A stretch of 64,000 nucleotides of DNA, from assembly GCA_022446885.1 (NCBI GenBank), contig JAKVBU010000011.1:89210-153209 (forward strand), read 5' to 3'. The notes under the pieces are model-generated. The model was not told where the DNA came from. It made no database searches and saw only the letters and a program-made list of their open reading frames with translations. The DNA comes from Phycisphaerales bacterium (GTDB taxonomy: Bacteria; Planctomycetota; Phycisphaerae; Phycisphaerales; SM1A02). A program made the translations under genes and the position numbers. The number at the start of each line of letters is the position of its first letter. Positions within the stretch are counted from its first letter, which is position 1. Below are positions 33,080 through 42,133 of this stretch, in pieces.

Positions 33080-36000
33080 ATGCTGCTGCGTTCAATGACG
33101 ACAACGCTGTCGGGACTGCTGGTGATCGGCGCGGTGCACGCCCATCAGCGGAGCCCTGTACGGGCGAAGCCTCGGCCGATGTCTCCAATCGATCTGCTCC
33201 AGCGAGCCCCGGCAAAGCCAGCCAAGCCCTCATTCGAACTACAGTCGAATCTGCCAGCGGCACCACGACAAGGCACACTTCGCATCGACGGCATCGTGCC
33301 CGGTGAGCGACTCGGCGGCGCAGTCGCCATCGACGACTCCAATCTCCTCATTGGGGTGTATAGCGCCGACCGGCCAATCGGCATTGCAGACTTCAGTTCC
33401 GGCGCAGGCGCTGGCACTGTGCAGGCCCACACATTTTCAGGCACGCTCTGGCCCACCGATGACGTTCTCGCCCCGGGCAGCGAGGGACGAATCGTGATCG
33501 ACGAGGCCGAAGTAGCCGACGACGCCTTCGGACGATCAGTTGACATCGATGGAACGACTGCCATCACTGGCATGCCCGGCGACGATCAGGCCGCAGGTTG
33601 GGCCGGGGCCGGCGCTGTACTTGAGCGTTCCGGCAGCGGCTGGCGGGTCGCGAGCAAACTGGTTCCTAACACAGGCCAGTTGGGGGTCAACTCTGTGTCC
33701 GGCTGGCAGGTGGGCCGATCCGTCGCCATCGACGGTGACATCATTGCGTTGGGGGCCCCGAGAGCGAGTTTCGCCGGCAAGACTGGCCAGCAGTATGCCG
33801 AAGCCGGTGCAGTCCTGATCTATCGGCGACAAGGCACGGGATGGGCCTTCGAGGCCATGTTGACCTCGGCCACACCGGGCAACTTCGAGCAATTCGGCCT
33901 GAGCATCGATCTCGATGCGGGCATGCTCGTGGTTGGCATTCCCAATGCCGATTCAACCAGCGACAGCAATGGCAATCAAGGTGCAATTGAGGTCTTCAGT
34001 TCCTCAAGCGGCCAGTGGCAGCGCCTCAACCGGATGCAGTCACCCGTGTTCACAACACCGGGCGCGAGATTTGGTGCATCGGTCGCCATCAATGGCAGCT
34101 CGATCGCGGTTGGCGAACCAGGATTCGCTGTGGAGCGAGGTCGGGCATGGGTGCTCGAACAGGCGTTCGACGGCGACACAGACTGGACACAGGTCACATC
34201 ACTCGACCTGCTGGTGGCTACACCGCCGGGCATTCCCGGTGGCGCCATGATGGGCTCATCAATTGCCATGACGGACTGCACCGTGGTCGTGGGCGGACCC
34301 GGAAATGGTGTTGTTGAGTCGTTCACCGGTCAGGTGTGGGCATTCACGAGGGCTGCAAACAGCGCCGACTCCTGGTCCTACTTGAACATAGGCCTGGTGG
34401 GGCAGGAACCCGGAGACGGATACGGCGACGCGGTTGCGGTCAGCAGCTCGTTCATCGCCGTTGGCGCCTGGCTGGGTGGGGCGGATGATGCCGGGTCGGT
34501 GTCCCTGGTGCACGTCTCATGTGACTGCGACGGCGATGGTGTGCCCGACATTGAACAAATTGCGCTTGATGGTGAGCTCGACTGCAATGGCGACGGCATG
34601 ATCGACAGTTGCCAACTCGTATTCGATCCTGCACTCGATTGCGACTCCAATGGTGTGCTCGACGACTGCCAGTTCGAACCACCTGGAGCGTTCGAGTGGC
34701 CCGTGACGGCTGGTGGAAACGGCAATTACTACCGGGTGTTCACCCCAAGTTCGCCAATCGACCGAGCAACCGCCGTTTCGCTCGCTGAGGCTGCTGGCGG
34801 AGGCTTGGCCTCGCTCGACGCAACCCTCGAGGCCGCATGGGTCGCAACTCGATCGGAGCATGATCCCGATGAAGACGGCACGCTCTGGCTTGGTGCCTCA
34901 CAGAGCCCCACTGCCACCCAGCCCGAGAGCGGATGGGCTTGGGATGACGCCATGCCCTGGTCCTACAGCGCATGGGCCACAGGTATGCCCGATGATCTCG
35001 ACGGCGTCGAGGATCACGAGGCCGACGCGCTGATCGTGTCGGAGGCCTCGGGCACACTGTGGGTTTGGGCTGACATCAACGAGACATCCACGGCCGACGG
35101 GCTCGTCATCGAATACAAGCCAAACTGCGATAGAGATGCGGCGCTGGACGCCTGCCAAATCGCTGAAGACCCCTCCCTTGATTGCGATCTCGATGGACGG
35201 CTGGACAGTTGCCAATTGGAAGAAGGGTCTGGCTCCGACTGCGACAACAATGGCCAGCTCGATAGTTGTGACATTGTCGCCGGGCTGGCCGAAGACTGTG
35301 ATGAAGACGGCATCATCGACAGCTGCGCTTTGGGTAACGGTTCGGCTCAAGACTGCAATGCCAACGGGCTGCCCGATGCCTGCGACATTCTCGAGGGCAC
35401 CAGCGACGACATCGACGGCGACGGCATCCCTGATGAATGCCAGGAACTGAGCATCAACGAGGTGCTCAGTGAGCCTTCAGACCTCAATGGCGACGGGTTC
35501 GCTGACGCTTCCGACACCTTCGTTGAGATCCTCAACCGAACCGGCGACGAGATCGACCTCAGCGGGTGGAGATTGACGCTGGACGGCAGCACATGGCACG
35601 TCTTCCCCGAAGACAGCCTCATCGCGGAGGGATGCGTTGGGGTAGTCACCGGTGGTGGCAGCCCCACTGAGACGGCATTCGGAACCGGCCTGCTCCAAGC
35701 CGCCACTTGGGGCTTCCTGTACCAGATTCCCGACCCGGGTGATGGCACGACACACACCGTCGCGCTGCGTGACGCCGACAACCAGTTTGTCACCAGCCTC
35801 ACATACAGCAGTGCCGTCAGTGGCGTTGGCATCTCTTCCGTTCGTTGCCCTGACATCACCGGCCCCGTCACGGATCATTGGACGTGCTCGGGCATCTCGA
35901 ACTCACCGGGGCGTGATGTCAACGGCACGCTGCTCAGTGGCTGCCCGGCCCCGGAGAACGATCCCGACGGCGATGGAATACTCGACCCCTTCGACAACTG

Positions 36001-36532
36001 TCCCAATCACGCCAACTTCAATCAGGCGGATTGCGATGGCGATGGCATCGGCGACGCCTGCGCCGTTGCGATGGGCGTAGACAGCGACTGCGATGGAAAT
36101 GGAGAGCCGGACACCTGCGAGTTGCTCGATGGGACGATGGAAGATTGCAACGCCAACGGCCTCCCGGACATTTGTGAGATCGCAAACGATCCGCAACTCG
36201 ACTGCAATGAGTCTGGATGGCTGGACGACTGTGAGATCGCCTGGGGATGGGAAACGGATTGCAACGAGAACAATCTTGTGGACTGGTGCGAGCTCGACGA
36301 GATTGGTGGCGACTGCGACTTCGACGGCATTCTTGATGTCTGCGAAGATCCCGGCGACGTGGAAGGTGGCCCGGATCTCAATGGCGACTGCCTGGTCGAC
36401 GTGCAAGACCTGGTCATCGTGCTCAATGACCTCGGGTGTCAGGCACCAGCCTTTTGTATCGGCGACATCGATGGCGATGGCGACACCGACACGTACGACC
36501 TGCTGCTGATCTACGAACAGATCAACGGCTGA
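33080..36532 (+). CDS. Large multidomain secreted protein: FG-GAP, C-type lectin, lamin-tail, thrombospondin-3, dockerin
   Basis: The 1150-residue protein has a signal peptide (MTTTLSGLLVIGAVHA). Residues about 45-470 are FG-GAP-like repeats, a likely beta-propeller (VAIDDSNLLIGV, VAINGSSIAVGEP). About 480-535 and 683-790 are Ca2+-type repeats (DCNGDGMIDSCQ, DCDLDGRLDSCQ). A C-type lectin-like domain is at 549-682 (ALIVSEASGTLWVWADIN). A lamin-tail domain is at 790-934 (NEVLSEPSDLNGDGFADASDTFVEI). Thrombospondin type 3 repeats follow at 961-1090 (DNCPNHANFNQADCDGDGIG), then a dockerin-like end (DLNGDCLVDVQDLV). It should be exported and possibly bound to a surface complex. Its GC-rich Asp codons give strong sequence repeats. 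Confidence 0.85.
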   Translation: MLLRSMTTTLSGLLVIGAVHAHQRSPVRAKPRPMSPIDLLQRAPAKPAKPSFELQSNLPAAPRQGTLRIDGIVPGERLGGAVAIDDSNLLIGVYSADRPIGIADFSSGAGAGTVQAHTFSGTLWPTDDVLAPGSEGRIVIDEAEVADDAFGRSVDIDGTTAITGMPGDDQAAGWAGAGAVLERSGSGWRVASKLVPNTGQLGVNSVSGWQVGRSVAIDGDIIALGAPRASFAGKTGQQYAEAGAVLIYRRQGTGWAFEAMLTSATPGNFEQFGLSIDLDAGMLVVGIPNADSTSDSNGNQGAIEVFSSSSGQWQRLNRMQSPVFTTPGARFGASVAINGSSIAVGEPGFAVERGRAWVLEQAFDGDTDWTQVTSLDLLVATPPGIPGGAMMGSSIAMTDCTVVVGGPGNGVVESFTGQVWAFTRAANSADSWSYLNIGLVGQEPGDGYGDAVAVSSSFIAVGAWLGGADDAGSVSLVHVSCDCDGDGVPDIEQIALDGELDCNGDGMIDSCQLVFDPALDCDSNGVLDDCQFEPPGAFEWPVTAGGNGNYYRVFTPSSPIDRATAVSLAEAAGGGLASLDATLEAAWVATRSEHDPDEDGTLWLGASQSPTATQPESGWAWDDAMPWSYSAWATGMPDDLDGVEDHEADALIVSEASGTLWVWADINETSTADGLVIEYKPNCDRDAALDACQIAEDPSLDCDLDGRLDSCQLEEGSGSDCDNNGQLDSCDIVAGLAEDCDEDGIIDSCALGNGSAQDCNANGLPDACDILEGTSDDIDGDGIPDECQELSINEVLSEPSDLNGDGFADASDTFVEILNRTGDEIDLSGWRLTLDGSTWHVFPEDSLIAEGCVGVVTGGGSPTETAFGTGLLQAATWGFLYQIPDPGDGTTHTVALRDADNQFVTSLTYSSAVSGVGISSVRCPDITGPVTDHWTCSGISNSPGRDVNGTLLSGCPAPENDPDGDGILDPFDNCPNHANFNQADCDGDGIGDACAVAMGVDSDCDGNGEPDTCELLDGTMEDCNANGLPDICEIANDPQLDCNESGWLDDCEIAWGWETDCNENNLVDWCELDEIGGDCDFDGILDVCEDPGDVEGGPDLNGDCLVDVQDLVIVLNDLGCQAPAFCIGDIDGDGDTDTYDLLLIYEQING

Positions 36533-37652
36533 TCGCTTCAAACGCCTTGATTGCACGCTCGACACATGCCGCGGTTGTGTGTGCCCCGAGACTCAGTCGA
36601 ACCGCTGCAGATGCCGCCGCTTCGCTCAGCCCCATCGCGGCGAGTACATGGCTGGGGCCTGGTTGAGCGGATGAACAAGCCGCCCCGGTGCTGCATGCCA
36701 CATCAGGCAGGAGTTGGGGCACCGGCTCAGGCCGCCCGATTGCCAGCGAGCAGTTTGTGATGCCAGGAAGCCGCGCTGCCCCATCGCCATTGACCTGACT
36801 TCCCGGGAACATGTCCAGAAGCGCATGCTCCAGCTGATCACGCAGTTTCTCGAGTCGGCGTCCTTCATCGACCATGTGTGTCTCTGCCCACTGGCAAGCC
36901 GCCGCAAATCCGACGATAGCCGGCACATTCAATGAGCCGCTTCGCAGCCCGAATTCGTGGCCGCCGCCTTCAATGAGGGGCGCAAGACCAGCCCCTGCAG
37001 CACCGCCGGTGATGGCCAACGCCGCGGCGCCCGAAGGCCCGTGCATCTTGTGACTGGAGGCGATGAGCAGATCTGCCTCGATGCTCGACACGTTGACTCG
37101 GCCTGCACTCTGGGCAGCATCGACAACAAGCAGTACCCCGCGATCACGACACAGCGGGCTGATCGTAGCGAGGTCATTGACCGTGCCGATCTCGTTGTTG
37201 GCGTGCATGCAAGCAACCAGTGCTGTGTCGTCTCGCAGATGGGGCTCAATCTCCGCGGCCGTCATGACGCCGCTGGAAGGCGGCTGCACAAGGGTGAGTT
37301 GCGCACCTTCACGTTCCAGTCGTCGAAGGGGGTCAAGCACGGCGGGATGCTCATGCATGGGCGCGACTAGATGAATGACGTCGCCGCTCCTCAGGCGTGG
37401 TCGCATCGAGCCCTTGATCGCCAGATTGCATGCTTCGGTCGCGGAGGCCGTAAAGACGATCTCGCCCGCTTGCCGACCCAGAAGCGACGCCACCTGCTCA
37501 CGTGCTTCGCCTACGGCTTTGGCTGCCCGTCGCCCTGGTTGGTGCTGCACGCTGGCGGCGTTGGCACCCTCCCCTTGGAGCCACGGCATCATGGCCTCGA
37601 TCGCAGCGGGGTGGATCGGGGTCGATGCTGCGTTGTCCAGATAGACGGTCAT
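36522..37652 (-). CDS. Cysteine desulfurase (NifS/IscS family)
   Basis: The PLP enzyme takes sulfur from cysteine for Fe-S clusters and thiolated tRNA. The 376-residue protein starts MTVYLDNAASTPIHPAAI, has the PLP-binding Lys in ASSHKMHGPSGAA (about 205) and the sulfur-carrying Cys in STGAACSSAQP (about 325). The size is that of the IscS/NifS group (about 390). The frame is open to 37889, but the family start and the divergent panC position favour the ATG at 37652. The 3' end overlaps the stop of the large secreted gene by 11 bp. No iscU or iscR follows, so the sulfur acceptor is unknown. Confidence 0.92.
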   Translation of the reverse strand: MTVYLDNAASTPIHPAAIEAMMPWLQGEGANAASVQHQPGRRAAKAVGEAREQVASLLGRQAGEIVFTASATEACNLAIKGSMRPRLRSGDVIHLVAPMHEHPAVLDPLRRLEREGAQLTLVQPPSSGVMTAAEIEPHLRDDTALVACMHANNEIGTVNDLATISPLCRDRGVLLVVDAAQSAGRVNVSSIEADLLIASSHKMHGPSGAAALAITGGAAGAGLAPLIEGGGHEFGLRSGSLNVPAIVGFAAACQWAETHMVDEGRRLEKLRDQLEHALLDMFPGSQVNGDGAARLPGITNCSLAIGRPEPVPQLLPDVACSTGAACSSAQPGPSHVLAAMGLSEAAASAAVRLSLGAHTTAACVERAIKAFEAISR

Positions 37653-37704
37653 GGGTCGGGAAGCCTTGTGGATTGACGAAGCACCGGGTACCACATGGCA
37701 CCAG

Positions 37705-38517
37705 ATGGACACGCTACACGGCCTCGATGATCTGCATGCATGGCGTGGCGGCACCTTCGTTCCAACGATGGGCGCGCTGCACAAGGGCCATTGTGATCTG
37801 ATTCGCCTCGGTCGAGCTTGCGATGGCCCCCTTATCGTCTCGATCTTCGTCAATCCGCGGCAGTTTGCCCCGAGTGAGGATCTGGCCACCTACCCGCGAA
37901 CGCTTGATGCCGACCTGCAGGCGGCTGCTGATGCTGGAGCGGATGCCGTCTTTCTGCCCACCGAGTCAGACATCTATCCGACAGGCCACGCCATTGACTG
38001 CCCGCCCCTGCCCGCCGTCGCCCGCGCCCCGAGGCTGGAAGACGGTTCGAGGCCGCACTTCTTTACCGGTGTCTGCACGGTCGTGGCTCGGCTGTTCGAC
38101 CTGCTTTCCCCCAAACGAGCCATCTTCGGAGAGAAAGACTGGCAGCAACTGCAGGTCATCAAGGCCATGGTCGAGGCTGACCCGGACCGATTCCCAATTG
38201 AGATCCTGCCCTGTCCGACGAGACGAGAGCCAGATGGGCTGGCCATGTCCAGTCGCAATGTCCACCTGAGCCCGGCCCATCGCCATCGTGCCTTGGCGCT
38301 CCACCGAAGCCTTGAGTTGGCACGGTCGGCAACAGACTCGGCAGCGGCTGAGGCCCTGATGCGGGGCCATCTGGAGGCTTCCGATCTCGCGATCGACTAT
38401 GCCGTTGTCAGGAATGCCACCACCTTGGAAGCCTCTGAGCAGCCACTTCCCCCCTTGCGGGCACTGATTGCGGCAAGACTCGGCGATGTTCGGCTGATTG
38501 ACAACGCAGCCCTCTAG
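37705..38517 (+). CDS. panC: Pantothenate synthetase
   Basis: PanC joins pantoate and beta-alanine with ATP to make pantothenate. The 271-residue protein has the nucleotide-binding HxGH motif in PTMGALHKGHCDLI, GEKDWQQLQVI, TRREPDGLAMSSRN (KMSKS-like) and RPHFFTGVCTVV, in family order. The ATG at 37705 gives a typical N-terminus; the frame is open from 37651, overlapping the divergent desulfurase start by 2 bp. The panB and panD genes are not here. It is followed, after 39 bp, by the aldehyde dehydrogenase with its own TAGAAT hexamer. Confidence 0.95.
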   Translation: MDTLHGLDDLHAWRGGTFVPTMGALHKGHCDLIRLGRACDGPLIVSIFVNPRQFAPSEDLATYPRTLDADLQAAADAGADAVFLPTESDIYPTGHAIDCPPLPAVARAPRLEDGSRPHFFTGVCTVVARLFDLLSPKRAIFGEKDWQQLQVIKAMVEADPDRFPIEILPCPTRREPDGLAMSSRNVHLSPAHRHRALALHRSLELARSATDSAAAEALMRGHLEASDLAIDYAVVRNATTLEASEQPLPPLRALIAARLGDVRLIDNAAL

Positions 38518-38520
38518 AAT
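38515..38520 (+). promoter_or_regulatory. -10-like TAGAAT before aldehyde dehydrogenase
   Basis: TAGAAT ends 36 nt before the ATG at 38557, and GGAGG lies 8-9 nt before that ATG, so this transcript would have a leader, unlike the leaderless set. TTGACA is 11 bp upstream, too close for a standard -35. Confidence 0.4.
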
Positions 38521-38556
38521 GGGGGGTCCCCAATACCCACGCTGGAGGCTTCCGAG

Positions 38557-39933
38557 ATGACCACCCTTGATACCCAGAACGCTCAACTTGACTCAGTGAA
38601 CCCTGCGACTGGCGCTGTCGTCGGCACAGTTGACGTGACCCCTGTCGAGGCGATTCCCGCCATGGTTGAGCGAGCACGGGCAGCTGGCGAAGCCTTCGCC
38701 GCATTGCCTCCAAACGAACGAATTGATGCCCTGCTCGGACTGGCCGACCAACTCAAGCGCCGTCGGGAAGAGCTTGCCTCGCTCATCACAGCCGAAATGG
38801 GCAAACCCACCGCCGAAGCGCTTGGTGAAGTTGATTGGGTTGCCGGCGCCTGTGAGAAGAAATTTGCAGACATGCGAGCTGGGCTCACGCCGGACCATCT
38901 GGAAGACGGTGCAACGGTCACCGACATCCACTTCGACCCCTACGGCGTCGCGGCGGTCATCACCCCCTGGAACTTCCCATTGGGCATGCCCAATGCCACA
39001 GTCGTGCCGGCGCTGGCTGCGGGGAATGCTGTGTTGCTCAAGCCATCAGAAGAGACACCTCTCATCGGGGATCTGTTCGCGAGAATCCTGCAGGAACAGT
39101 TGCCCGAAGGACTCGTGCAGATCGTGCATGGCGATGAAGCGCAAGGCAAGGCACTTGTTGCAGCCGATGTTGATCTGGTCGTGTTCACCGGGTCTCAGGC
39201 GGCAGGGCGTCACATCCTCACCGCATGCGGCAATGGCCTGAAGCGGGTCATTCTGGAACTGGGCGGCAAAGACCCGCTCATCGTTCTGAATGATGCCGAT
39301 CTCGACAAGGCCGCTCAGTTTGCGGTCGAAAATTCGTTCCGCAACTGCGGGCAAGTCTGCGTCAGCACGGAGCGAATCTACGTTGTGGATGAAGTCGCCG
39401 ACTCATTCGAAGAGAAGGTGATCGAGCGAACACTGGGCTTGACAGTCGGCGATGGTTCTGACGAAGGCACCGATGTGGGCCCGATGGTCAACGAACGGCA
39501 GAAGACGCACGTTCTTTCGCAGATTGCCTCGGCCAAAGCCAACGGCGCCACTGTGCGATGTGGCGGCGAATCTCTGGAGGGCAATTGGATCACGCCTACG
39601 GTCATCACCGGACTCGATGGCGGCATGGACATCATGACTGAAGAGACCTTCGGGCCTGTCGCATGCATCCAACGTGTGGCCGATGCCGAAGCCGCTCTGA
39701 AGGCGGCCAATGACACCCCATTTGGATTGGGCGGCTGCGTCTTCGGTGAAGCTGAGGCCGAGTCCGTTGCCCGCCGCATGACCGCCGGCATGATCGGCAT
39801 CAATCGCGGCTGCGGTGGTGCCTCGGGGGCTCCCTTTGTCGGCGCCAGGCAGAGTGGCTACGGCTTCCATGGTGGGCCCTTGGGCATTCGTCAGTTCACG
39901 CAGGCCAGAGTGGTCAGCCGACCCAAGGCCTGA
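38557..39933 (+). CDS. NAD(P)-dependent aldehyde dehydrogenase, possibly succinate-semialdehyde type
   Basis: The 458-residue protein is an ALDH-superfamily oxidoreductase. The cofactor-binding WNFPLGMP and FTGSQAAG, the general base Glu in LELGGKDP (about 237) and the nucleophile Cys in NCGQVCVSTERIYVV (about 271) are in place. The KPSEETPL and EEIFGP-like (EETFGPVACI) motifs are also normal. Best resemblance is to SSADH/GabD and related semialdehyde dehydrogenases, but the substrate is not determined by sequence alone. It is a stand-alone gene with GGAGG before the ATG; nadD follows 19 bp downstream. Confidence 0.9.
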   Translation: MTTLDTQNAQLDSVNPATGAVVGTVDVTPVEAIPAMVERARAAGEAFAALPPNERIDALLGLADQLKRRREELASLITAEMGKPTAEALGEVDWVAGACEKKFADMRAGLTPDHLEDGATVTDIHFDPYGVAAVITPWNFPLGMPNATVVPALAAGNAVLLKPSEETPLIGDLFARILQEQLPEGLVQIVHGDEAQGKALVAADVDLVVFTGSQAAGRHILTACGNGLKRVILELGGKDPLIVLNDADLDKAAQFAVENSFRNCGQVCVSTERIYVVDEVADSFEEKVIERTLGLTVGDGSDEGTDVGPMVNERQKTHVLSQIASAKANGATVRCGGESLEGNWITPTVITGLDGGMDIMTEETFGPVACIQRVADAEAALKAANDTPFGLGGCVFGEAEAESVARRMTAGMIGINRGCGGASGAPFVGARQSGYGFHGGPLGIRQFTQARVVSRPKA

Positions 39934-39952
39934 TCGAGAGGATCGACCCGGC

Positions 39953-40522
39953 ATGGAATTGGTCTTCGGCGGCACATTCGACCCCCCCACGAGGGCCCAT
40001 GTTCTGCTCCCGCAGGCAGCCCGGATTGCTGTGGGCGCCCAGACCGTGCGCTATGTGCCTGCCGCGATCAGCCCGCACAAGTTGGATGCCCCACCGACCC
40101 CAGCCAGTGATCGCCTGCACATGCTTCGCCTCGCACTTGAAGGGGTTGATCACACCTGCATTGACGAGCGTGAGCTGCGTCGATCGGGCCCCTCCTACAC
40201 CATCGACACGCTGTTGGAGTTGCAGGCGGAGGATCCACGGCCACGGCGTCTGCTGATTGGGTCGGATCAAGCCATGGCGTTCGATCGCTGGCACCGATGG
40301 GCCGACATCATCGAACTGGCCCCCCCGCTCGTCATGCTGCGTGCAAACGACTTGGCCGACACACTGCTCCAGACGCTGGGATCTCATTGGGAGGCACGAC
40401 TGCTGGACTTGGAACGGCTCGAAGACAGCAGCACCTCTGCCAGAGCCGGCAATCTGGACGTTGTTCCCGAGTCCCTGCACGAATGGATCACGTCCAAGGG
40501 GCTGTACGAGGTGCGGGCATGA
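39953..40522 (+). CDS. nadD: Nicotinate-nucleotide adenylyltransferase
   Basis: NadD adenylates nicotinate mononucleotide in NAD synthesis. The 189-residue protein has MELVFGGTFDPPTRAHVLLPQAA at its start, with TRAH in place of the usual (H/T)xGH signature, and SSTSARAG near the C-terminus for the ISSTxIR motif. Ala replaces the conserved Gly, so activity should be assayed or checked in homologues. The ATG at 39953 has GAGAGG upstream; the frame is open to 39815 within the dehydrogenase gene. The stop overlaps the rimO ATG by 4 bp (ATGA). Confidence 0.88.
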   Translation: MELVFGGTFDPPTRAHVLLPQAARIAVGAQTVRYVPAAISPHKLDAPPTPASDRLHMLRLALEGVDHTCIDERELRRSGPSYTIDTLLELQAEDPRPRRLLIGSDQAMAFDRWHRWADIIELAPPLVMLRANDLADTLLQTLGSHWEARLLDLERLEDSSTSARAGNLDVVPESLHEWITSKGLYEVRA

Positions 40523-42018
40523 AGGTTGGATTCGTCAGCCTCGGGTGCCCCAAGAACCTCGTTGACTCCGAGCAGATGCTCGGTGATCTGGCTGAGTCAG
40601 GCTGCACACTGGTTGCTGACCACGACGAAGCGGACGCCATCGTGATCAACACCTGCGGCTTTCTCGAGAGCGCCAAGCAGGAGTCAATCGACACCATCAA
40701 CGAGGCGGTGGCGAGAAAGAACGCCGGGCAGGTCAAGCGGGTTGTCGTCACAGGCTGCCTCGTGCAGCGGCATCGAGCCCAATTGCTCGACTGGGCGCCG
40801 GGGATCGACGCAATGCTGGGCGTGTTCGACCGGGATCGCATTCGCGACGCGGTTCAACCTGCACCTGAGAGGGATGCTGGCCCGGATGCGTCCGGCCCAC
40901 GCTACTGGATTGCCGGAAACGCCCTGCAGGCAGCCAGGCAACGCGGCCGGGAGACGATTGATCTCACCGTGCAAGGCAAGGACGGCCGCGGGATCGGGTA
41001 TTGGGAGGGCGATGACAAACGCATGCGGCTTACGCCGCGTCACTGGGCATGGCTGCGTATCAGTGAGGGCTGTAACCAGAAGTGCGCCTTCTGCACGATT
41101 CCCTCCATTCGGGGAAAGATGCGATCCAAGCCTATGGACGATCTCGTCGAGGAAGCTCGTCGGCTCATGACGGACGGGGCCTTCGAACTCAACCTGATCG
41201 GTCAGGACACGACCAACTTCGGGCGCGACACCGGTTACGACGGTGGCTTGCCGGGCATGCTCTCAGCGCTGAACGATGTCGCCGCCGAGTTCGGCGGCGG
41301 GTGGATTCGCTTGATGTACGCCTACCCGACAAACTTCAGTGACGAGATGATCGATGCGATCGCCTCTCTGGATCACGTCGTCAAGTACATCGACATGCCG
41401 CTGCAGCATGCCACCGACAACATGCTCACGGCCATGCGACGCAATGTGAGCGCGGCCGCTCAAGCCGATCTGGTTCAAACCCTGCGTGACCGTATCGATG
41501 GGCTGGCGCTGCGAACGACATTCATAACAGGCTTCCCCGGCGAGACCGAAGACGACCATGCGGCCCTGCTCGAGTTCATCGAGGAAGTGCAGTTCGATGC
41601 CATGGGCGTGTTCCAGTACTCCCGTGAGGGGGGCACCGTCGCGGGCACCATGGATCAGGACTCGTCCCTGCATGTGCCCGATGAGGTCAAAGCCCGTCGC
41701 GAATCTGAACTCATGCTGCTGCAACAGTCGATCGCCTTCGAGAATGCCGACTGGCTGGCCCAGCAGGAGGCAGTGTTCGACGTTCTGATTGACGGCCCGG
41801 CTCAGGCAACTGGGCTCGATGGCGGTGAACAGGCCTTTCGAGGTCGCTGTTGCCATCAAGCCCCGGATGTTGATGCCATGACGATGGTGATCTCTCGCGA
41901 AGACCTGCCCACAGGGTCGCTGGTGCGAAGCAAAATCATCGATCACGATGAATACGACCTGATCGCCAAGCCCCTGATCGATCTGGAACGGCGTCTGGGC
42001 CTTCCTGTGGTGGGTTGA
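40519..42018 (+). CDS. rimO: Ribosomal protein S12 methylthiotransferase RimO
   Basis: RimO is a radical SAM enzyme with two Fe-S clusters that adds a methylthio group to an Asp of ribosomal protein S12. The N-terminal Cys cluster is present (SLGCPKNLVDSEQM, NTCGFLESAKQ, TGCLVQRH). The radical SAM CxxxCxxC is ISEGCNQKCAFCTIPSIRGK. QDTTNFGRD and a C-terminal TRAM-type domain follow. At 499 aa it is about 55 residues longer than E. coli RimO; the extra part includes PERDAGPDASGPRYW between the cluster domain and the radical SAM core. The start overlaps nadD by 4 bp. Confidence 0.95.
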   Translation: MKVGFVSLGCPKNLVDSEQMLGDLAESGCTLVADHDEADAIVINTCGFLESAKQESIDTINEAVARKNAGQVKRVVVTGCLVQRHRAQLLDWAPGIDAMLGVFDRDRIRDAVQPAPERDAGPDASGPRYWIAGNALQAARQRGRETIDLTVQGKDGRGIGYWEGDDKRMRLTPRHWAWLRISEGCNQKCAFCTIPSIRGKMRSKPMDDLVEEARRLMTDGAFELNLIGQDTTNFGRDTGYDGGLPGMLSALNDVAAEFGGGWIRLMYAYPTNFSDEMIDAIASLDHVVKYIDMPLQHATDNMLTAMRRNVSAAAQADLVQTLRDRIDGLALRTTFITGFPGETEDDHAALLEFIEEVQFDAMGVFQYSREGGTVAGTMDQDSSLHVPDEVKARRESELMLLQQSIAFENADWLAQQEAVFDVLIDGPAQATGLDGGEQAFRGRCCHQAPDVDAMTMVISREDLPTGSLVRSKIIDHDEYDLIAKPLIDLERRLGLPVVG

Positions 42019-42076
42019 GCCCTTTCTTGAATGAAGAGCGGCTGATTCGACTCATCCGCATGATCCGAACGGTCGA

Positions 42077-42133
42077 TTGTGCCGGTAGGCTTGGAGATCG
42101 CCCCTTGTGGGCCTTGGATGGTGAGTGAGCACG
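42077..42133 (+). promoter_or_regulatory. Conserved leader with -10-like TAGGCT before the 42134 gene
   Basis: TTGTGC-CGG-TAGGCT (42077-42091) is followed by GGGCCTTGGATGG and GTGAGCACG, then ATG. It matches the leader of the 33080 gene in order and spacing (57 against 55 nt). Confidence 0.5.

Noticed and set aside
38498..38503. TTGACA as a -35 for the aldehyde dehydrogenase promoter
   Set aside because: The gap to TAGAAT is 11 bp, not 16-18, so I keep only the -10-like element.
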